Shown: positions 62,501 to 64,000 of the stretch, piece by piece | How the letters are laid out: each line of letters opens with the position of its first letter | How positions within the stretch are numbered: the stretch's first letter is position 1 | NCBI RefSeq assembly: GCF_003258705.1 | Contig: NZ_CP029480.1 | Coordinates: 4,712,001-4,776,000 of the forward strand | Origin: Arcticibacterium luteifluviistationis | Lineage (GTDB): Bacteria; Bacteroidota; Bacteroidia; Cytophagales; Spirosomataceae | Reading direction: 5' to 3' | DNA: 64,000 nt | The notes under the pieces: generated by a model | Told to the model about the DNA's origin: nothing | Seen by the model: the letters and a program-made list of their open reading frames with translations, nothing else | Database searches by the model: none | Program-made: the position numbers and the translations under genes

Positions 62501-64000
62501 ACAGCAACAGATGGTAACAGCTGTACAGGCACCACAACAGTAACAATCACAGAGCCAGCGGCGGCTTTAAGTGCTTCAGCTGCAGACTATACTTTAGGCT
62601 GTACAGAAACTACTGGAAATATTATTTTAACTGTTGAAGGTGGAACATCTGGATATTCTTATGACTGGGATAACGATGGAACTGGTGACTTTGATGATGC
62701 TAAGGACTTATTGAACGTACCCACAGGTACTTATAATGTTACAGTAAGGGACGCTAATGGTTGTGAAACAACTGCAAGTGGAGAAGTGATATTTACACCT
62801 TGTCCTAGTTTAACAATAGAAAAGAGTCAGGTAGCGGGTCAAAACCCTGTTTCAACTCCAGGAGCAATTGATTATGAAATTGAAGTTGTCAATACGGGAA
62901 ATATTGACTTAACGGGAGTTACGGTAAGTGACACTTTACCTAACGGTTCTATTGGTTTGTTGACTGGTCCTACAGAGAGTCTTTCGAATAACGGTGTTTT
63001 AGAAATTGGAGAAAATTTCAAGTATACTATAACCTATAATGTTAGTCAGGGCGATATTGACGATGGTCTTATGTTGGTAAATGAGGCAGTTGTTACTACA
63101 ACAGAACTTCCAGAACCAAAGTCAGATACAGCAAAAACGCCAGTAAGTGGAACAAAGAGTTTAAGTATTGTTAAAACTCAGGTTTCCGGTCAAAATCCAG
63201 TAACAAGTCCAGGGTTTATAGGTTATGAAATTGTTGTGTCAAATGATGGAAATCAAAGTTTAACAAATGTTTCAGTAAGTGATACTTTACCTGATGGAAG
63301 TATTGGTGTATTAAGCTCAGTTAGTGAAAGTGGAACTGTAAATGATACATTAGAGGTAAGCGAAACCTTTACCTACACGATTAGCTATGCAGTAACGCAA
63401 GCCGATATTGATGCAGGAGCGGAATTGATAAACAATGCTGTAGTAACAACGACAGAATTACCAACACCAAAATCAGATACCGCGAGAACGCCAACGAGTC
63501 AAACACCAAGCTTGACGATAGTGAAGACGCAAGTAGGTGGAGAAACAACGGTAACAAAACCAGGAAACATCGACTATGAAGTAGTCGTAACGAACACTGG
63601 TAATATCAGCTTAACGAACGTAGTCGTAAGTGATACTCTTCCAAACGGAACAGTAGGAACACTATCAACGGTATCAGAAAGCATTAATACGAACAACGTA
63701 TTAGATACAACAGAGACTTGGACGTACACAATTAGCTATGCAGTAACGCAAGCTGATATTGATGCAGGAGCAGAATTGGTAAACAATGCCGTAGTAACAA
63801 CGACAGAATTACCAACACCAAAATCAGATACCGCGAGAACGCCAACAAGTCAAACACCAAGCTTGACGATTGTTAAGACGCAAGTAGGCGGAGAAACAAC
63901 GGTTACAAAACCAGGAAACATCGACTATGAAGTAGTCGTGACGAACACAGGTAATATCAGCTTAACAAACGTAGTAGTAAGTGATACTTTACCAAACGGT
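59504..64000 (+). CDS. giant SprB-repeat / DUF11-like adhesin; no start codon, open at window end
   Basis: One uninterrupted frame of ~1,499 codons to the window edge. In-frame sequence upstream of 59504 has no ATG, GTG or TTG before a stop at 59453, and no signal peptide, so the 5' end is missing. The first ~140 residues are two SprB-type repeats (ISASGGTGTLTYAWAPSGGT, TYTVTITDANNCTKTQSVVI). Then come twelve 74-residue repeats (ACNGGNGTATLSATGG, TFTSSGGTVTGSSLSAPAGT, TATDGNSCTGTTTVTITEP). After ~62570 is a diverged repeat (DWDNDGTGDFDDAKDL), then ~115-residue DUF11/DUF7507-like domains (PSLTIVKTQVGGETTVTKPG, IDYEVVVTNTGNISLTNVVV). SprB-type proteins are cell-surface gliding adhesins exported by T9SS (family knowledge). 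Confidence 0.85.
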   Translation, partial: MSASGGTGTLTYAWAPSGGTAATATNLSAGTYTVTITDANNCTKTQSVVITQPTAITSSVSSQTNVTCNEASTGAATISASGGTGTLTYAWAPSGGTAATATNLSAGTYTVTITDANNCTKTQSVVITQPTAIAVTATPFQAACNGGNGTATLSATGGNSSYTFTSSGGTVTGSSLSAPAGTYTIIATDGNSCTGTTTVTITEPTALAVTATPTAPDCNGGSGTAILSATGGIRPYTFTSSGGTVTGSSLSAPAGTYTITATDGNSCTGTTTVTITEPAAVAVTATPSPADCNGGNGSAALSATGGDASYTFTSSGGTVTGSSLSAPAGTYTITATDGNNCTGTTTVTITEPDAIVASATPTAALCNGANGTAALSATGGDASYTFTSSGGTVTGSSLSAPAGTYTITATDGNNCTGTTTVTITEPEAVAVTATPSPAACNGANGTAALSATGGDASYTFTSSGGTVTGSSLSAPAGTYTITATDGNSCTGTTTVTITEPAAVAVTATPFQAACNGGNGTATLSATGGNSSYTFTSSGGTITGSSLSAPAGTYTITATDGNSCTGTTTVTITEPAAVVVTATPSPADCNGANGTAALSATGGDASYTFTSSGGTVTGSSLSAPAGTYTITATDGNSCTGTTTVTITEPAAVAVTATPFQAACNGGNGTATLSATGGNSSYTFTSSGGTITGSSLSAPAGTYTITATDGNSCTGTTTVTITEPAAVVVTATPSPADCNGGNGTAALSATGGDASYTFTSSGGTVTGSSLSAPAGTYTITATDGNSCTGTTTVTITEPAAVVVTATPSPAACNGGNGSAALSATGGDASYTFTSTGGTVTGSSLSAPAGTYTITATDGNSCTGTTTVTITEPDAIVASATPTAALCNGANGTAALSATGGDASYTFTSSGGTVTGSSLSAPAGTYTITATDGNSCTGTTTVTITEPAAVAVTATPSPADCNGVNGSAALSATGGDASYTFTSTGGTVTGSSLSAPAGTYTITATDGNSCTGTTTVTITEPAAALSASAADYTLGCTETTGNIILTVEGGTSGYSYDWDNDGTGDFDDAKDLLNVPTGTYNVTVRDANGCETTASGEVIFTPCPSLTIEKSQVAGQNPVSTPGAIDYEIEVVNTGNIDLTGVTVSDTLPNGSIGLLTGPTESLSNNGVLEIGENFKYTITYNVSQGDIDDGLMLVNEAVVTTTELPEPKSDTAKTPVSGTKSLSIVKTQVSGQNPVTSPGFIGYEIVVSNDGNQSLTNVSVSDTLPDGSIGVLSSVSESGTVNDTLEVSETFTYTISYAVTQADIDAGAELINNAVVTTTELPTPKSDTARTPTSQTPSLTIVKTQVGGETTVTKPGNIDYEVVVTNTGNISLTNVVVSDTLPNGTVGTLSTVSESINTNNVLDTTETWTYTISYAVTQADIDAGAELVNNAVVTTTELPTPKSDTARTPTSQTPSLTIVKTQVGGETTVTKPGNIDYEVVVTNTGNISLTNVVVSDTLPNG
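59933..62596 (+). repeat. twelve tandem 222-bp coding repeats
   Basis: The Cys codon of each unit falls at 59933, 60155, 60377, 60599, 60821, 61043, 61265, 61487, 61709, 61931, 62153 and 62375: an exact 222-base period, always in frame. Units differ mainly near the start (PFQAAC, SPADC, TAALC variants) and some two-unit blocks repeat almost exactly (61043-61486 and 61487-61930), evidence of block duplication. Preceded by a 231-base-period pair from 59504. Such an array is prone to recombination and to assembly error. Confidence 0.92.

Overview
The window reads as chromosomal DNA of a Bacteroidota bacterium, most likely Cytophagales-like (inference). Support: AT-rich sequence, a SusC/SusD pair, SprB-type adhesin repeats, an ASPIC/UnbV FG-GAP lipoprotein, many lipoproteins with a Cys lipobox, promoters of the TTG-N19-TAnnTTTG type, and almost no Shine-Dalgarno signals. 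There are no phage structural genes, no CRISPR array, and no insertion sequence that I can recognise.

Layout. 1-4.5 kb: the 3' end of a secreted coathanger-stack protein, a lipoprotein, and a tandemly duplicated pair of genes (an S74-chaperone surface protein plus a small secreted protein resembling a T9SS sorting domain). 4.4-12.6 kb: FG-GAP/ASPIC lipoprotein with a cellobiose-2-epimerase-like enzyme, NYN-LOTUS protein, penicillin acylase, RRM protein. 12.7-14.6 kb: wrecked GH43 and GH127 genes joined by deletions. 14.9-25.4 kb: triple-repeat secreted protein, dgt, a secreted EEP hydrolase, an overlapping GAF / HD-PycTM gene pair, an RskA-like lipoprotein, and an OmpR-type two-component system. 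25.4-32.7 kb: SusD/SusC, a lipoprotein, MarC, and a secreted protein. 32.8-36.5 kb: a second tandem pair of S74 proteins with YadA-like head repeats, each behind the same 89-bp leader. 36.6-41.7 kb: tRNA-Gln and a trpC-trpF-trpB-(Dabb lipoprotein)-trpA-fabD run. 42.0-44.0 kb: a lipoprotein with three NPAHGxPGHxC motifs, a stand-alone TonB plug lipoprotein, and a decayed reading frame. 44.0-53.2 kb: rpsL-rpsG facing away from fusA, DUF3467 protein, tgt, a glycosyltransferase, rsmG, a lipoprotein, tesB, and an esterase pseudogene. 53.2-59.0 kb: LacI regulator, a CE12-GH28 pectin-degrading fusion, cyclophilin, and a PD40-OmpA protein. 59.1-64.0 kb: two rRNA-operon-like promoters running straight into the middle of a giant SprB-repeat/DUF11-like adhesin that has no start codon and stays open at the window end.

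How it fits together. Surface display dominates: four S74 proteins, a giant adhesin, TonB systems, OmpA. Plant-polysaccharide use is partly alive (CE12-GH28 with LacI, SusCD, epimerase) and partly dead (GH43, GH127, esterase), so pectin/arabinan use appears to be shrinking. The least explained items are the GAF/HD-PycTM pair, which looks like a nucleotide-signalling module with no recognised cyclase, and the promoter-to-adhesin junction near 59504, which is either an assembly join or a real rearrangement.
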